Positions 24,734 through 33,357 of a DNA stretch of 64,000 nucleotides are shown one piece after another. The notes below the pieces were generated by a model, which made no database searches, had not been told where the DNA came from, and saw only the letters and a program-made list of their open reading frames with translations. Position numbers and translations under genes: made by a program. Origin of the DNA: Clostridia bacterium. GTDB taxonomy: Bacteria; Bacillota; Clostridia; UMGS1840; HGM11507. The DNA is taken from positions 1-64,000 of the forward strand of contig JAFQLQ010000015.1 in assembly GCA_017414505.1 (NCBI GenBank). Reading direction: 5' to 3'. The first letter of the stretch is position 1, and every line of letters starts with the position of its first letter.

Positions 24734-25936
24734 TTAAATTAACTTATGTACCAGCCAGCTTCCATCCCTCTGTTTTTTGCATATTATATTGAGGAATCTT
24801 TTAAAGGGAGGTTGTGTGCTTTCCTGAGCTGTTACGATAACTGTATAGACTGCTATTTCATCAGACTTTTCTTTTAATAACGCTATATCTTTTTCAGAAA
24901 GAGTTAACCGTTCATTTGTTTTTTCTGATAAATAGTGATTCAAAAATACATCAATGTTAGTTTCTGAATAAGTTTCCGGCGTTGCTCTTGTCATACCGTA
25001 ACACATTTCATCGTTACTGATATATCCGGCTGCTGCAAACTCATTTGTAACGAGTGTTTTCATTGTTTTGAAATCGGATTTGTCAAAAGCATCAAAAAAA
25101 GCTTTTACTGCTTCTTCGGAATTGTCAATATAAGATTTATTTGCAGATGTTTCTTCTGTTATTTGTGATACTTCAGACACAAAATTATCACCAAAGATAT
25201 ACCTGTGTTCGATTTCTCCGCTATTCTTATTATGCGTTATGAGCTGAATACCGTTTATTGTACTTGTTTCTGATGTCAGATAATATATTTTATCTTCGCT
25301 TGTAATACAATTATTGCTGTACCATCCAACAGGATTTTGAACTTCCTTAAGTGTATCTGCTGTTCCGGTGAATAGTTCTGTATTTTCGGGTATAACACCT
25401 TTTTTTACAAAACCGGTATCAAGGGCGATGATATAATTATCGAAATTCTTGATTTCGTTTGCAGAACCGATACTTGAAAGATAAGCATACTGTCCGTCTT
25501 TGCTTATTTTAATATCAAGAACACTGCTTCCTTGCTGAGCATATGCGATGTTGAGCTTTTTCAGATTAATAACCAAATCCAGTTCTGAACTTAATTTGTT
25601 CTCAAGACTGTAATCCTGCCTGTGAATAATGAATAAGCCTTCTCCGTGATGAAAAACAGTTTTGCTGCCATCTGCATAACAGATATCCGCCATTACTGCA
25701 CCTATAGGACGGTTAATATAATCTGAAAACTCCTTTTCTGACATAGTAAATTCATCAATATTGAAATTCGCCGCAAGAATTACTGTAACGCAAATCATAG
25801 CGGTTAGAATAACAGTAAGCATTATAAGTGACATCAATTTTGAAATCCGTCCGCTTTTTGAACGTATTTTTAAGAATCTGTTCTGGAGCAATTTTTTCTC
25901 CATGCTCATTTTTGTTGTATATAAATTCTCAAGCAT
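24734..25936 (-). CDS. single-pass membrane protein of the BlaI-M56 operon, putative sensor subunit
   Basis: A 400-residue protein that opens with MLENLYTTKMSMEKKLLQNR and FLKIRSKSG, then a membrane segment (about 33-55, ending VTVILAA), then a large outside region. The first part of that region reads like a DUF4825/BlaR-associated sensor (SDYINRPIGAVMADICY). Residues 285-400 (SEEAVKAFFDAFDKSDFKTM onward, ending RDGSWLVHKLI) resemble a DUF4829/NTF2-like fold. In usual BlaR1 proteins this tail is fused to M56; here it starts at its own ATG, seven bases after AGGAGG and 11 bases past the M56 stop. Role as sensor is inferred. Confidence 0.75.
   Translation of the reverse strand: MLENLYTTKMSMEKKLLQNRFLKIRSKSGRISKLMSLIMLTVILTAMICVTVILAANFNIDEFTMSEKEFSDYINRPIGAVMADICYADGSKTVFHHGEGLFIIHRQDYSLENKLSSELDLVINLKKLNIAYAQQGSSVLDIKISKDGQYAYLSSIGSANEIKNFDNYIIALDTGFVKKGVIPENTELFTGTADTLKEVQNPVGWYSNNCITSEDKIYYLTSETSTINGIQLITHNKNSGEIEHRYIFGDNFVSEVSQITEETSANKSYIDNSEEAVKAFFDAFDKSDFKTMKTLVTNEFAAAGYISNDEMCYGMTRATPETYSETNIDVFLNHYLSEKTNERLTLSEKDIALLKEKSDEIAVYTVIVTAQESTQPPFKRFLNIICKKQRDGSWLVHKLI
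25849..25885 (-). repeat. exact 37-bp repeat, copy 2 (module of the sensor-like gene)
   Basis: Identical to 24630-24666; see that entry. The two copies lie 1219 bases apart in direct orientation, so recombination between them could delete most of the intervening gene. Confidence 0.9.
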
Positions 25937-25947
25937 ATTTTCGCCTC

Positions 25948-26793
25948 CTATTCCACTAAGTCAAGGATAGTTTTCATATAAGCTTTTTGTTCCGATTCGG
26001 ACATATTTTTGGTAACTGACATATCGCAGGAAATTTCACATGCTTCACTTATATTTGCACACAGAAGATAGGCAAGCGGATTAAACCAATGCACAGCGTT
26101 TACAAAGATGGAGAGCCATTTTATAAGCAAATCCTTTCTCTTGTAATGCGTCAGTTCGTGCAGAAATACCATTCGTAAATTTTCATCCGGAATTTCACGG
26201 CAGGGAAGGTATACCACCGGAAAAAGTATGCCGGTAAGCATTGGCGACTGTACATCGGCAGACATTCTGATTTTTATACGTCTTTTTATTTTCAATTCTT
26301 TTTTTGCATTGTCAAATTCTGCGTTTTCTGTTATTTTTACAGCTTTTTTTCGTTTTTGTGTGATGTAAATGATATAGCTTGCGATAACAGTAATCATAAA
26401 AATACACATACCTGAAAACCATATGTAACTAAGTAAATCGAAAATACTTATTCGGAAATCCGATGTAATGTTTATTTCCTGGTATATGGCAGGGGTGTCC
26501 GGTAATTTTAAAGCTTCTGCTTCGTTTTCTAAATTCTGAGGTGTGTTTTGACGGATAACTTCACCTTGAGGAATAACCGGGATTTTTTGCACCTCTTTAA
26601 AAGGAACCAGTTTGTATGCAGGTATAATCATTGAAAGCAATACTGCAATCCATACATAATACTGCCATTTTGCAGGGAATTTCTTTGCAGTAACAGGTTT
26701 TAAGCAAAGAAGTAGCGCTGTTGTGCAAAAACCAAAAATACTTAATATAAGTACAGTTTTGAAAATTTCAGCCATAGTATCACTCCAGTTCAA
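25948..26793 (-). CDS. M56 (BlaR1/MecR1-type) membrane zinc metallopeptidase, short form
   Basis: Sensor-transducer protease of BlaI-type systems. Three membrane segments are visible (about 8-30, 40-60 and 108-135), followed by the cytoplasmic gluzincin domain with VFLHELTHYKRKDLLIKW (HExxH) and, about 35 residues later, NISEACEISCD carrying the third ligand. The protein stops at YMKTILDLVE, 281 residues in, where typical BlaR1 proteins continue into a fourth membrane helix and an outside sensor; those parts are encoded by the next gene. The start overlaps blaI by 14 bases. Confidence 0.88.
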   Translation of the reverse strand: MNWSDTMAEIFKTVLILSIFGFCTTALLLCLKPVTAKKFPAKWQYYVWIAVLLSMIIPAYKLVPFKEVQKIPVIPQGEVIRQNTPQNLENEAEALKLPDTPAIYQEINITSDFRISIFDLLSYIWFSGMCIFMITVIASYIIYITQKRKKAVKITENAEFDNAKKELKIKRRIKIRMSADVQSPMLTGILFPVVYLPCREIPDENLRMVFLHELTHYKRKDLLIKWLSIFVNAVHWFNPLAYLLCANISEACEISCDMSVTKNMSESEQKAYMKTILDLVE

Positions 26794-27151
26794 ACATTTT
26801 TTTCAAATCTGACATATCCTCTTTTGAAAGTTTTTTGTTTTCGTAAAGTGCCGCAACAAGATTTTTTACAGAACCTTTATAAATTTTTGAAAGAAAATTT
26901 TCAGTTTCGTTTAAATTGTATTCTTCTTGCTTTAAAAGAGGGTAATACAAGTTTGTTTTGCCTTTCTTATCACAGGCAATAACCTCCTTTTTCAGCAGTC
27001 TTTGTAAAAATGTAGATACGGTTGAGGCTGTCCAGTCTGTACCGCCAAGCTCTTTTACAACATCTGCTACGGTCATTTGTTTTTCGCTTTTCCACAGTAT
27101 TCTCATAATCTGATATTCCGAATCGGTTATTATTTGTTTAACATTTGACAT
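26780..27151 (-). CDS. blaI: BlaI/MecI/CopY-family transcriptional repressor
   Basis: A 123-residue winged-helix repressor (ITDSEYQIMRILWKSEKQMT, then WTASTVSTFLQRLLKKEVI) with a C-terminal dimerisation helix region. In characterised systems the paired M56 protease triggers loss of the repressor under cell-wall stress. AGGAGG is six bases before the ATG. The promoter just upstream holds a perfect 14-bp inverted repeat, the expected operator, so the operon is probably self-regulated. No beta-lactamase gene follows; the output genes seem to be the two membrane proteins. Confidence 0.92.
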   Translation of the reverse strand: MSNVKQIITDSEYQIMRILWKSEKQMTVADVVKELGGTDWTASTVSTFLQRLLKKEVIACDKKGKTNLYYPLLKQEEYNLNETENFLSKIYKGSVKNLVAALYENKKLSKEDMSDLKKMFELE

Positions 27152-27183
27152 TTTTATGTCCTCCTTATTTTTGTTGTGTAATT

Positions 27184-27233
27184 ACATTTGTAGCTACTAT
27201 GTATAGTATAACAAGTGTAGCTACAAATGTCAA
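27184..27233 (-). promoter_or_regulatory. blaI promoter with palindromic operator
   Basis: On the minus strand TTGACA (27228-27233), 17 bases, TATACT (27205-27210). The inverted repeat ACATTTGTAGCTAC (27184-27197) / GTAGCTACAAATGT (27217-27230) has one arm in the spacer overlapping the -35 and the other just past the -10; each arm also contains the small palindrome GTAGCTAC. BlaI-type repressors bind TACA/TGTA dyads. Confidence 0.8.
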
Positions 27234-27352
27234 GATGTTTTTTAAAAAATATAAAAAATTGCTAAACCATTTGATTTAACAGCCCGGACTGTCTAAGAAC
27301 CCGGTTTTGCGTCATATTTTATCACCCAAGGATATTATAATGTAAAACGAAG

Positions 27353-27381
27353 AAAAAGCCCGGAATTTTTCCGGACTTTTT
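27353..27381. terminator. bidirectional terminator
   Basis: 9-bp stem AGCCCGGAA / TTCCGGACT (one G-T pair), 3-base loop, five T in either direction. On the minus strand it would end the ribokinase-nucleoside hydrolase transcript. Confidence 0.75.
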
Positions 27382-27392
27382 CGACAGTCTGA
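27374..27392. repeat. dispersed 19-mer, copy 1
   Basis: GACTTTTTCGACAGTCTGA, identical to 44211-44229. Both copies adjoin strong CCCGG-type terminator hairpins in intergenic DNA. Confidence 0.7.
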
Positions 27393-27424
27393 GGGCACTG
27401 AAAAAAACAGTGCCATATTTTTGT

Positions 27425-28336
27425 TTATTTAAGAAGTTTTTTTACAAGGTCGTCCATAAGCTCATCTCTTTTGATATTGTAAACATATCTCATAAGCTGA
27501 CCGTTTGGATTTCTGCTGTAACGGTAGTCGTAAGAAGGCATTTCCGAAGGAATAACTCTGGAAAGCATAAATCTGTCGTTTTCGTTGAGCAACCATGCAA
27601 CCGCAGTAACATCCCATATAACTCTTGACCACACCTTGCCGTCGGCATAGCTTTTTACTTCTTTGATAGTGTTTTTTGCAAGATAATCTGCAAGAGGATT
27701 TTTACCAAGAAGCCAGTATTCAAGCTCCGGGCCCGAAATGGTAAACTGGCTTACAACACCCATACAAGGCAGCTGAACAAAGGGAACACCGCTGTTTATA
27801 ATAACTCTTGCTGCCGCAATATCCTGCATCATATTGAATTCTTTTGTATCGTGATAGTGAATTGCGTTGCCGCCAAGCCACACCACAACAATATTTTCGG
27901 CAATTTCAGGCTTTATTAAAAGGGCGGAGGCTATATTTGTTATTGCACCGATAGCAACAATGTAAAGGGGCTTTTCGGGCGAATATGCCGAAGCTTTTTT
28001 TACAAGATCTTCAGCGGCCTCGGAAATAACCGGTGTTTTTTCATCGGGAAGATAGCTTAATGAGCCTTTGAATACATCAATTTTTTCACCTGCAAGGTCA
28101 AGAATTTTAAGAATTTCGTTGTAGCTTTTTTCCATACCATCGGGAATATCCCTGCATTTTGCAGGAATGAAAAACGGAGCTGCATAAATAGCCTTTATAT
28201 TAAGCTTATCCTGCGATTTTAACATATATGCAATTGCAAACTGGTCGTCAATTTCGTTATATGTATCTGTATCCAGAATAACATCTATTTTGCCGGCGGG
28301 AACAGACAGATTTTTTATTAACTGTTCATTTGTCAT
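27425..28336 (-). CDS. inosine-uridine type nucleoside hydrolase
   Basis: Splits nucleosides into base and ribose. The calcium-binding motif DTDTYNEIDDQFA is at residues 21-33 (DxDxxxDD pattern), and VVWLGGNAIHYHDTKEFNMMQD and the C-terminal WDVTAVAWLL region, which supplies the last aspartate of the site, are present. 303 residues is normal. AGGAGG precedes the ATG. It follows the ribokinase-AraC gene by 12 bases, so the released ribose and its phosphorylation appear coupled. Nucleoside specificity cannot be told. Confidence 0.92.
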   Translation of the reverse strand: MTNEQLIKNLSVPAGKIDVILDTDTYNEIDDQFAIAYMLKSQDKLNIKAIYAAPFFIPAKCRDIPDGMEKSYNEILKILDLAGEKIDVFKGSLSYLPDEKTPVISEAAEDLVKKASAYSPEKPLYIVAIGAITNIASALLIKPEIAENIVVVWLGGNAIHYHDTKEFNMMQDIAAARVIINSGVPFVQLPCMGVVSQFTISGPELEYWLLGKNPLADYLAKNTIKEVKSYADGKVWSRVIWDVTAVAWLLNENDRFMLSRVIPSEMPSYDYRYSRNPNGQLMRYVYNIKRDELMDDLVKKLLK

Positions 28337-28348
28337 AACAACTTCCTC

Positions 28349-29590
28349 CTAATTTTTTCTGTAAAGCTTTCTGTATTCAAGAGGGGCTTTTCCGTAAGTT
28401 TCTTTAAAAATTTTTCTGAAAAAACTTTCGTTTTCGTAACCGATTTTATTAATAATTTCACCTATGGAAAAATCTGTTTCTCCAAGAAGCTCGGCTGCAG
28501 TCATACATCTTTTTTTCTTAAGCAGCTGAGAAAAAGCTTCACCGGTAACTCTTTTTACCATTGTTCCGGTGTATGATTCGGAATATCCGAGTGCCTTTGA
28601 TAAGTCTTCAAGGCAGGCGTTTTCAAGATTTTCTTCGATATATTTAAAAATTACTTCCCGCTTTTTAGCCAGTTTATCTTTTTTTTTATAATTGTAAGGC
28701 TTTAAGTAATTAAGTGCTTCAAGAGCATCTTTTTTATAGGGAATTGAAGTAGCTGCGCCCATTTTTGAAACTGCAAGCGCAGAAGCCGCAGAAGCAATTT
28801 TAATTGCCTCCTGATAGGATTTGCCCTCTGCCACAGAGGATACAAAAAATCCTGCAAATGTATCTCCGGCACCGGTTGTATCAACGGTTTCAACCATAAA
28901 CGAAGGATGTTCAAAATAACTGTCCTTATCACAGAAAATACATCCGCGTTTTCCAAGGGTTAAAATAATTTTAAGGTCGGGATAGTTTTTTTCGGCAAAG
29001 GCGAAAAATTCTTCCGGAGTTTCTTTTCCGGAAAAACCCTTTGCTTCTACCTGATTAAGTATAAGATAAGTAATTTTGCTTAAATCAATCTGCTGAATTT
29101 CTTCGTTGAAAGGTGATGGATTAAGCACAATTTTTATTCCTTTTTTATAAGCCGCGTCAATTATATAGGAAACATTGTTGATTTCGTTCTGCAACAGCAG
29201 AAAATCCTCGGAAGAAAAGTTTTCAAGAACCTCATCAACAAAATCCTTTGTAATCATATAATTTGAGCCTTTGTATAAGAAAATACTGTTTTCACCGGTT
29301 TTATCAACCTGAATAATTGCGTGACCGTTTTTAATATTCTCTTTTCTTAAATAAGTAAGGTCAACACCGCTGTCGGAAAGAATGTCCGCAAGCATATCAC
29401 CGTCGGTTCCGATGCATCCTGCGTGATAAACCTCTGCACCGGCTCTTGCAACGGCAATGGACTGATTAAGCCCCTTGCCTCCCGGGAAAAGCTCAAGCTT
29501 GTAGGTAGCAATTGTTTCTCCTGCGTTAACTATATGATCTACACTGTAAACATTATCAACATTACACGAACCAAAATTTAAAATTTTCAT
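28349..29590 (-). CDS. PfkB/ribokinase fused to AraC-type DNA-binding domain
   Basis: Two-part protein of 413 residues. Residues 1-300 form a ribokinase-like sugar kinase: NFGSCNVDNVYSVDHIV, the substrate motif FPGGKGLNQSIAVARAG and the PfkB signature VDTTGAGDTFAGFF with the catalytic aspartate. Residues about 315-413 are an AraC helix-turn-helix domain (CLEDLSKALGYSESYTGTMV, SIGEIINKIGYENESFFRKI, then KETYGKAPLEYRKLY). There is no frame break between the two. The start is ATG at 29590, after AGGAGGTG. The enzyme half may sense ribose and ATP for the regulator half. Operon with the nucleoside hydrolase. Confidence 0.88.
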   Translation of the reverse strand: MKILNFGSCNVDNVYSVDHIVNAGETIATYKLELFPGGKGLNQSIAVARAGAEVYHAGCIGTDGDMLADILSDSGVDLTYLRKENIKNGHAIIQVDKTGENSIFLYKGSNYMITKDFVDEVLENFSSEDFLLLQNEINNVSYIIDAAYKKGIKIVLNPSPFNEEIQQIDLSKITYLILNQVEAKGFSGKETPEEFFAFAEKNYPDLKIILTLGKRGCIFCDKDSYFEHPSFMVETVDTTGAGDTFAGFFVSSVAEGKSYQEAIKIASAASALAVSKMGAATSIPYKKDALEALNYLKPYNYKKKDKLAKKREVIFKYIEENLENACLEDLSKALGYSESYTGTMVKRVTGEAFSQLLKKKRCMTAAELLGETDFSIGEIINKIGYENESFFRKIFKETYGKAPLEYRKLYRKN

Positions 29591-29707
29591 AGGTTCACCT
29601 CCTGTTACTTTAAGTATAACATATTCAGATAAAATTAAAAGAGTGTATTTCAACGAAAAACAGACCGATTCCAATATTATTTTTATGAAATTTAATGTTC
29701 TCATAAC

Positions 29708-29736
29708 TTGAATTTATCATGAAAATGTTGTATAAT
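29708..29736 (+). promoter_or_regulatory. sigma-A promoter for the yeiH-like gene
   Basis: TTGAAT, a 17-base spacer and TATAAT, 32 bases before the start. Confidence 0.7.
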
Positions 29737-29767
29737 AAATTTTACTAATAATAAAGGGGATTAAATT

Positions 29768-30817
29768 ATGAAAAAGTACGCAGAATATCTTCCGGGAGTT
29801 ATTATTTCTCTTGCCATTGCGGCAGTTTCGGTTTATATTGAAAATTTGCTTCCGATTCATTTAATTGGAGGAGCTGTAATTGCAATGTTTATAGGGATGA
29901 TTATAAATTATTTCTTTACCCCTAACAAGCTTATAGCATCCGGATTAAAATTCACATCCAAAAAAATTCTTAAATTTGCCATTATTCTTCTTGGTGCATC
30001 ACTCAGCATCGGAACTATATTAAATGTTGGTAAAATGTCGCTTATGGTTATGATTTTTACGCTTTTAACCTGTTTTGGCGGCGGATATTTTATAGGAAAG
30101 GCTCTGGGTCTTAACTGGAAGCTTTCCAACCTTATTTCCGCAGGAACAGGCATTTGCGGCGGCTCTGCAATAGCGGCAATTGCACCAACGATTGATGCGG
30201 AAGATATAGATATTGCATATGCAATGTCGGCAACATTTTTATTTGATATGGCAATGATAATTTTATTTCCCATAATGGGAAAAGCGCTGGGACTTACTGA
30301 TGTTGCATACGGTTTATGGGCAGGAACAGCTGTAAACGATACCTCAAGCGTTGTAGCGGCAGGCTATGCTTTTTCGGAAGGAGCAGGCGATTTTGCCACA
30401 ATGGTTAAGCTTACAAGAACTCTTTCCATTATTCCTACGGTTATAACTTTTGCTTTAATAAGTGTACATCTTAAAAAGAAAGAGGCTCTTAAAACCGGCG
30501 ACAGCACCAGCATAAAAGCAGATGTAAAGGTTTCTTCAATTTTTCCCTGGTTTATACTGGGATTCCTTGCTCTTGCTCTCGTTAACAGTTTTGGATTTAT
30601 TCCTGCAGTTGTATCGGCAAATGCAAAGTCGATAAGTAAATTCCTTATGGTTGCAGCTCTTGCCGCAATTGGTCTTAACACAAGCTTTAAGGAAATGAGT
30701 AAAGCCGGAATTCGTCCTATGATTCACGGATTTATAATTTCGGCACTTGTTGTAGTGGTTGCCATAGGCGTTGAATATGTAATGTACATATCAGGATTAC
30801 TGGAAATGTTTGTATAA
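29768..30817 (+). CDS. YeiH/UPF0324 family putative sulfate exporter
   Basis: A 349-residue polytopic membrane protein with about ten hydrophobic segments. Family hallmarks include ILKFAIILLGASLSIGTIL, SAGTGICGGSAIAAIAPTID, LWAGTAVNDTSSVVAAGYA and LTRTLSIIPTVI. Members are annotated as sulfate or sulfonate-linked exporters, but transport has rarely been shown. AAAGGGGA precedes the ATG. The patatin gene follows after 21 bases. Confidence 0.9.
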   Translation: MKKYAEYLPGVIISLAIAAVSVYIENLLPIHLIGGAVIAMFIGMIINYFFTPNKLIASGLKFTSKKILKFAIILLGASLSIGTILNVGKMSLMVMIFTLLTCFGGGYFIGKALGLNWKLSNLISAGTGICGGSAIAAIAPTIDAEDIDIAYAMSATFLFDMAMIILFPIMGKALGLTDVAYGLWAGTAVNDTSSVVAAGYAFSEGAGDFATMVKLTRTLSIIPTVITFALISVHLKKKEALKTGDSTSIKADVKVSSIFPWFILGFLALALVNSFGFIPAVVSANAKSISKFLMVAALAAIGLNTSFKEMSKAGIRPMIHGFIISALVVVVAIGVEYVMYISGLLEMFV

Positions 30818-30838
30818 AAAAATTAGCAGAGGTATCGT

Positions 30839-31690
30839 ATGAAAAAAGGCTTGATTATGGAAGGCGGAGCAATGCGCGGAATGTTCACCGCCGGAGTTAT
30901 TGATGTATTTATGGAAAATAAAATCACCTTTGACGGTGCAATTGGTGTATCGGCAGGGGCGGCGTTCGGATGCAATTTAAAATCCGGGCAGATTGGACGC
31001 GCAATAAGATACAACGTGGATTACTGCAAAGATAAAAGATATTGCAGTATGTGGTCGCTTCTGACAACCGGAGATATGTACGGTGCGGATTTTTGCTATC
31101 ACCAGCTTCCCGAAAAGCTGGACGTGTTTGACACTAAAGCTTATAACGAAAATCCTATGGAATTTTACGTTGTTTGTACCGATGTGCTTACGGGAAATCC
31201 TGTTTATAAAAACCTTTCCACAACAGAAGATGGCTACCTTGAATGGATAAGAGCTTCGGCATCAATGCCTCTTGTTTCCCGGGTTGTTAAAATAGGGGAT
31301 TATGAAATGTTGGACGGAGGAATTTCTGATTCTATTCCTCTTAAATATTTTGAAAGTGCAGGTTATGATAAAAACGTTGTAATTCTCACACAGCCCAAAA
31401 GCTACGTTAAGCAAACCAACGGTATGATGCCTGCAATGAAGCTTTTTATGAGAAGATATCCTATGATGATAAAAGCTATGGAAAAACGTCACATTGTATA
31501 TAACGAAACGGTAAAATACATTTGTGAGAAAGAGAAAAAAGGTGAAGTTTTTGTAATTCGTCCGGAGGATACTCTTCCGCTTAAGAGAGTGGAGCATAAT
31601 GAGGATAAACTAAAGGAAACTTACAAAATAGGAAGAAAAACTGCAGAAAAACAGCTTAAAAGTCTTGTTTCGTTTTTAGAAGGTGAATAA
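30839..31690 (+). CDS. patatin-like phospholipase
   Basis: Ser-Asp dyad lipid acyl hydrolase of the RssA/YjjU type, 283 residues, no signal peptide. The oxyanion loop EGGAMRGMFTAGV (residues 7-19), the nucleophile elbow IGVSAGAAFG (GxSxG) and the dyad aspartate in LDGGISDSIPL are all present. The C-terminal third is basic and helical. Likely acts on membrane lipids from the cytoplasm; physiological substrate unknown. Confidence 0.9.
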   Translation: MKKGLIMEGGAMRGMFTAGVIDVFMENKITFDGAIGVSAGAAFGCNLKSGQIGRAIRYNVDYCKDKRYCSMWSLLTTGDMYGADFCYHQLPEKLDVFDTKAYNENPMEFYVVCTDVLTGNPVYKNLSTTEDGYLEWIRASASMPLVSRVVKIGDYEMLDGGISDSIPLKYFESAGYDKNVVILTQPKSYVKQTNGMMPAMKLFMRRYPMMIKAMEKRHIVYNETVKYICEKEKKGEVFVIRPEDTLPLKRVEHNEDKLKETYKIGRKTAEKQLKSLVSFLEGE

Positions 31691-31691
31691 G

Positions 31692-31877
31692 ATGAGCATA
31701 CCTGTAATGATTGTTTATTTTTTTTGGTTACTTGGTGTGCCGTATCTCTTTTTTAAGAGATATAAAAATCATGAGAAAGGCATCAAAAAATGGATATTGT
31801 TTGCAATAAGTCCGCTTGGCGGACTTGTATCACTTTTTGCGGTTAAATATATGGAAAAGAAAACTGAATATAAGTAA
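31692..31877 (+). CDS. small two-helix membrane protein, unknown
   Basis: A 61-residue protein starting at ATG 31692, one base after the patatin stop, with AAGGTG upstream inside the patatin gene; the in-frame GTG at 31683 is part of that site. Two hydrophobic segments (IPVMIVYFFWLLGVPYLFF and WILFAISPLGGLVSLFAV) are joined by a basic loop RYKNHEKGIKK. Not recognised. Tight coupling suggests it works with the patatin. Confidence 0.6.
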   Translation: MSIPVMIVYFFWLLGVPYLFFKRYKNHEKGIKKWILFAISPLGGLVSLFAVKYMEKKTEYK

Positions 31878-31880
31878 TAA

Positions 31881-31906
31881 AAATCCGCCTTATGGCGGAT
31901 TTTTTT
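31881..31906. terminator. bidirectional terminator
   Basis: 9-bp stem AAATCCGCC / GGCGGATTT, loop TTAT, followed by T-run. It overlaps the last codon of the convergent ABC ATPase gene. Confidence 0.85.
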
Positions 31907-32663
31907 ATCTTATTATGCTTTCAAGAAAATGTTGTAATCTGTCACTTTTCGGGTTATCAAAAATTTCTGCAGGCGTTCCTTCTTCAACTATGTGACCGTT
32001 ATCCATAAATATAACTCTGTCGGAAACCTCTTTTGCAAAGCCCATTTCGTGAGTTGCTATAAGCATTGTCATATTATTTTTTGCAGGGTCACGCATTACA
32101 TTTAAAACTGCTCCGGTTATTTCCGGATCCAGAGCAGAGGTTGGTTCATCAAAAAGCATAAGCAGGGGATTTAAGGCAAGTGCTCTTGCAATTGCGGCTC
32201 TCTGCTTCTGACCGCCCGAAAGCTGAACGGGATAATTGTTCATTTTTTCGCCAAGTCCAACCATTGTGAGCAGTTCTTCGGCTACCTTTACCGCTTCCTC
32301 CCTGCTTTTTTTCTGCACCTTTATGGGTGCTTCAATTACGTTTTGCAACGCTGTCATATGAGGGAACAGGTTAAAATGCTGAAACACCATTCCGGTTTTT
32401 AAAATAAGCTGTCTTACTTCCTTTTCGGAAATGTATTTTGCCTTTCCGTTTACGTTTTCAACCATAGCTGTTCCGTCTATTGTAATGGAGCCGGAGGTTA
32501 TTTTTTCAATTCTGTTTATACATCTTAACAAGGTACTTTTTCCTGAGCCGGACGGGCCTATTATGGAAATAACCTCTCCCTTTTTCACGTTGAGGGAAAT
32601 ATCATTTAAAGCACAGAATGTTCCGAAATATTTTGTTATGTTTTTAATATTTAATACATCCAT
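31905..32663 (-). CDS. polar amino acid ABC transporter ATP-binding protein
   Basis: GlnQ-type importer ATPase, 252 residues: Walker [12 protein letters not shown]-loop [16 protein letters not shown], signature LSGGQKQR, Walker [16 protein letters not shown] and switch histidine ATHEMGF. The FNLFPHMT stretch is typical of amino acid importers. ATAGGAGG precedes the ATG. Last gene of the SBP-permease-ATPase operon. Confidence 0.93.
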   Translation of the reverse strand: MDVLNIKNITKYFGTFCALNDISLNVKKGEVISIIGPSGSGKSTLLRCINRIEKITSGSITIDGTAMVENVNGKAKYISEKEVRQLILKTGMVFQHFNLFPHMTALQNVIEAPIKVQKKSREEAVKVAEELLTMVGLGEKMNNYPVQLSGGQKQRAAIARALALNPLLMLFDEPTSALDPEITGAVLNVMRDPAKNNMTMLIATHEMGFAKEVSDRVIFMDNGHIVEEGTPAEIFDNPKSDRLQHFLESIIR

Positions 32664-32704
32664 TTTGATACCTCCTATCTGTTTTCGTGAATACCGCTTT
32701 TTTC

Positions 32705-33334
32705 TTAAAGCTTTTTGGAGATGACGGTAAGGATAAGTGTTAAGAACAGATAGATTATCGCCGCAACAAGATAAGCAGTAGTTACAGAATCGCGGTTAAC
32801 AGCGGTTTTTGCCGCATGAAGAAGCTCCGGAACCGTAATGTATGTTGCAAGAGATGTATCTTTTATAAGAGTTATAACCTCGTTGGAAAGGGGCGGAATA
32901 ATTCTCTTTACTGTTTGCGGAATTATAATTCTTCTCATAGTTTGCGAATAGGTCATACCAAGCGCCTGAGAGGCTTCGTACTGCCCTTTGTCGATAGAAA
33001 GGATTCCCGCTCTGAAAATTTCGGCAAAGTATGCCGCATAGTTTAGGGCAAACGCCACAAAAACAGATGTAATACTGTTTAAGGTTATTCCAAAAGTGGG
33101 TAAACCAAAATATACGAAGAACAACTGTAAAAGAAGCGGAGTTCCGCGCATTATCCATATATAGGTGTTAATAAGCCAGCGAACAGGCTTAAACTTAACC
33201 AATCCCACAAGAGCCACTAAAAGTCCTAATGGAAGAGATAAAATTAATGTGACCGCAAAAATTTCAAGAGAAACAAGTGCTCCCTGCTGCATTGCCGGCC
33301 ATATTCTTATAACATAACTGAAAAATTCACTCAT
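32705..33334 (-). CDS. polar amino acid ABC transporter permease
   Basis: HisM/GlnP-type membrane subunit, 209 residues with about five membrane segments. The EAA loop that contacts the ATPase is [20 protein letters not shown], and [19 protein letters not shown] is the usual N-terminal amino acid permease signature. It lies between the binding-protein and ATPase genes on the same strand; as the only permease, it probably forms a homodimer. Confidence 0.92.
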   Translation of the reverse strand: MSEFFSYVIRIWPAMQQGALVSLEIFAVTLILSLPLGLLVALVGLVKFKPVRWLINTYIWIMRGTPLLLQLFFVYFGLPTFGITLNSITSVFVAFALNYAAYFAEIFRAGILSIDKGQYEASQALGMTYSQTMRRIIIPQTVKRIIPPLSNEVITLIKDTSLATYITVPELLHAAKTAVNRDSVTTAYLVAAIIYLFLTLILTVISKKL

Positions 33335-33357
33335 TTATATGTAACCTCACAATAATT

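Larger units (their letters stand above)
27241..27424. other. intergenic region with two hairpins and a dispersed 19-mer
   Basis: Between the blaI promoter and the nucleoside hydrolase end there is no open frame. It holds an AGCCCGGAA / TTCCGGACT terminator (27353-27381), a GGCACTG / CAGTGCC hairpin (27394-27414) and the sequence GACTTTTTCGACAGTCTGA (27374-27392), repeated exactly at 44211. Confidence 0.6.

Noticed and set aside
25930..25960. Frameshift error splitting a normal BlaR1 gene
   Set aside because: The second gene has its own AGGAGG and well-spaced ATG, and a third gene repeats the same N-terminal module with another good ribosome-binding site, so a genuine split is more likely. 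Reads should still be checked.
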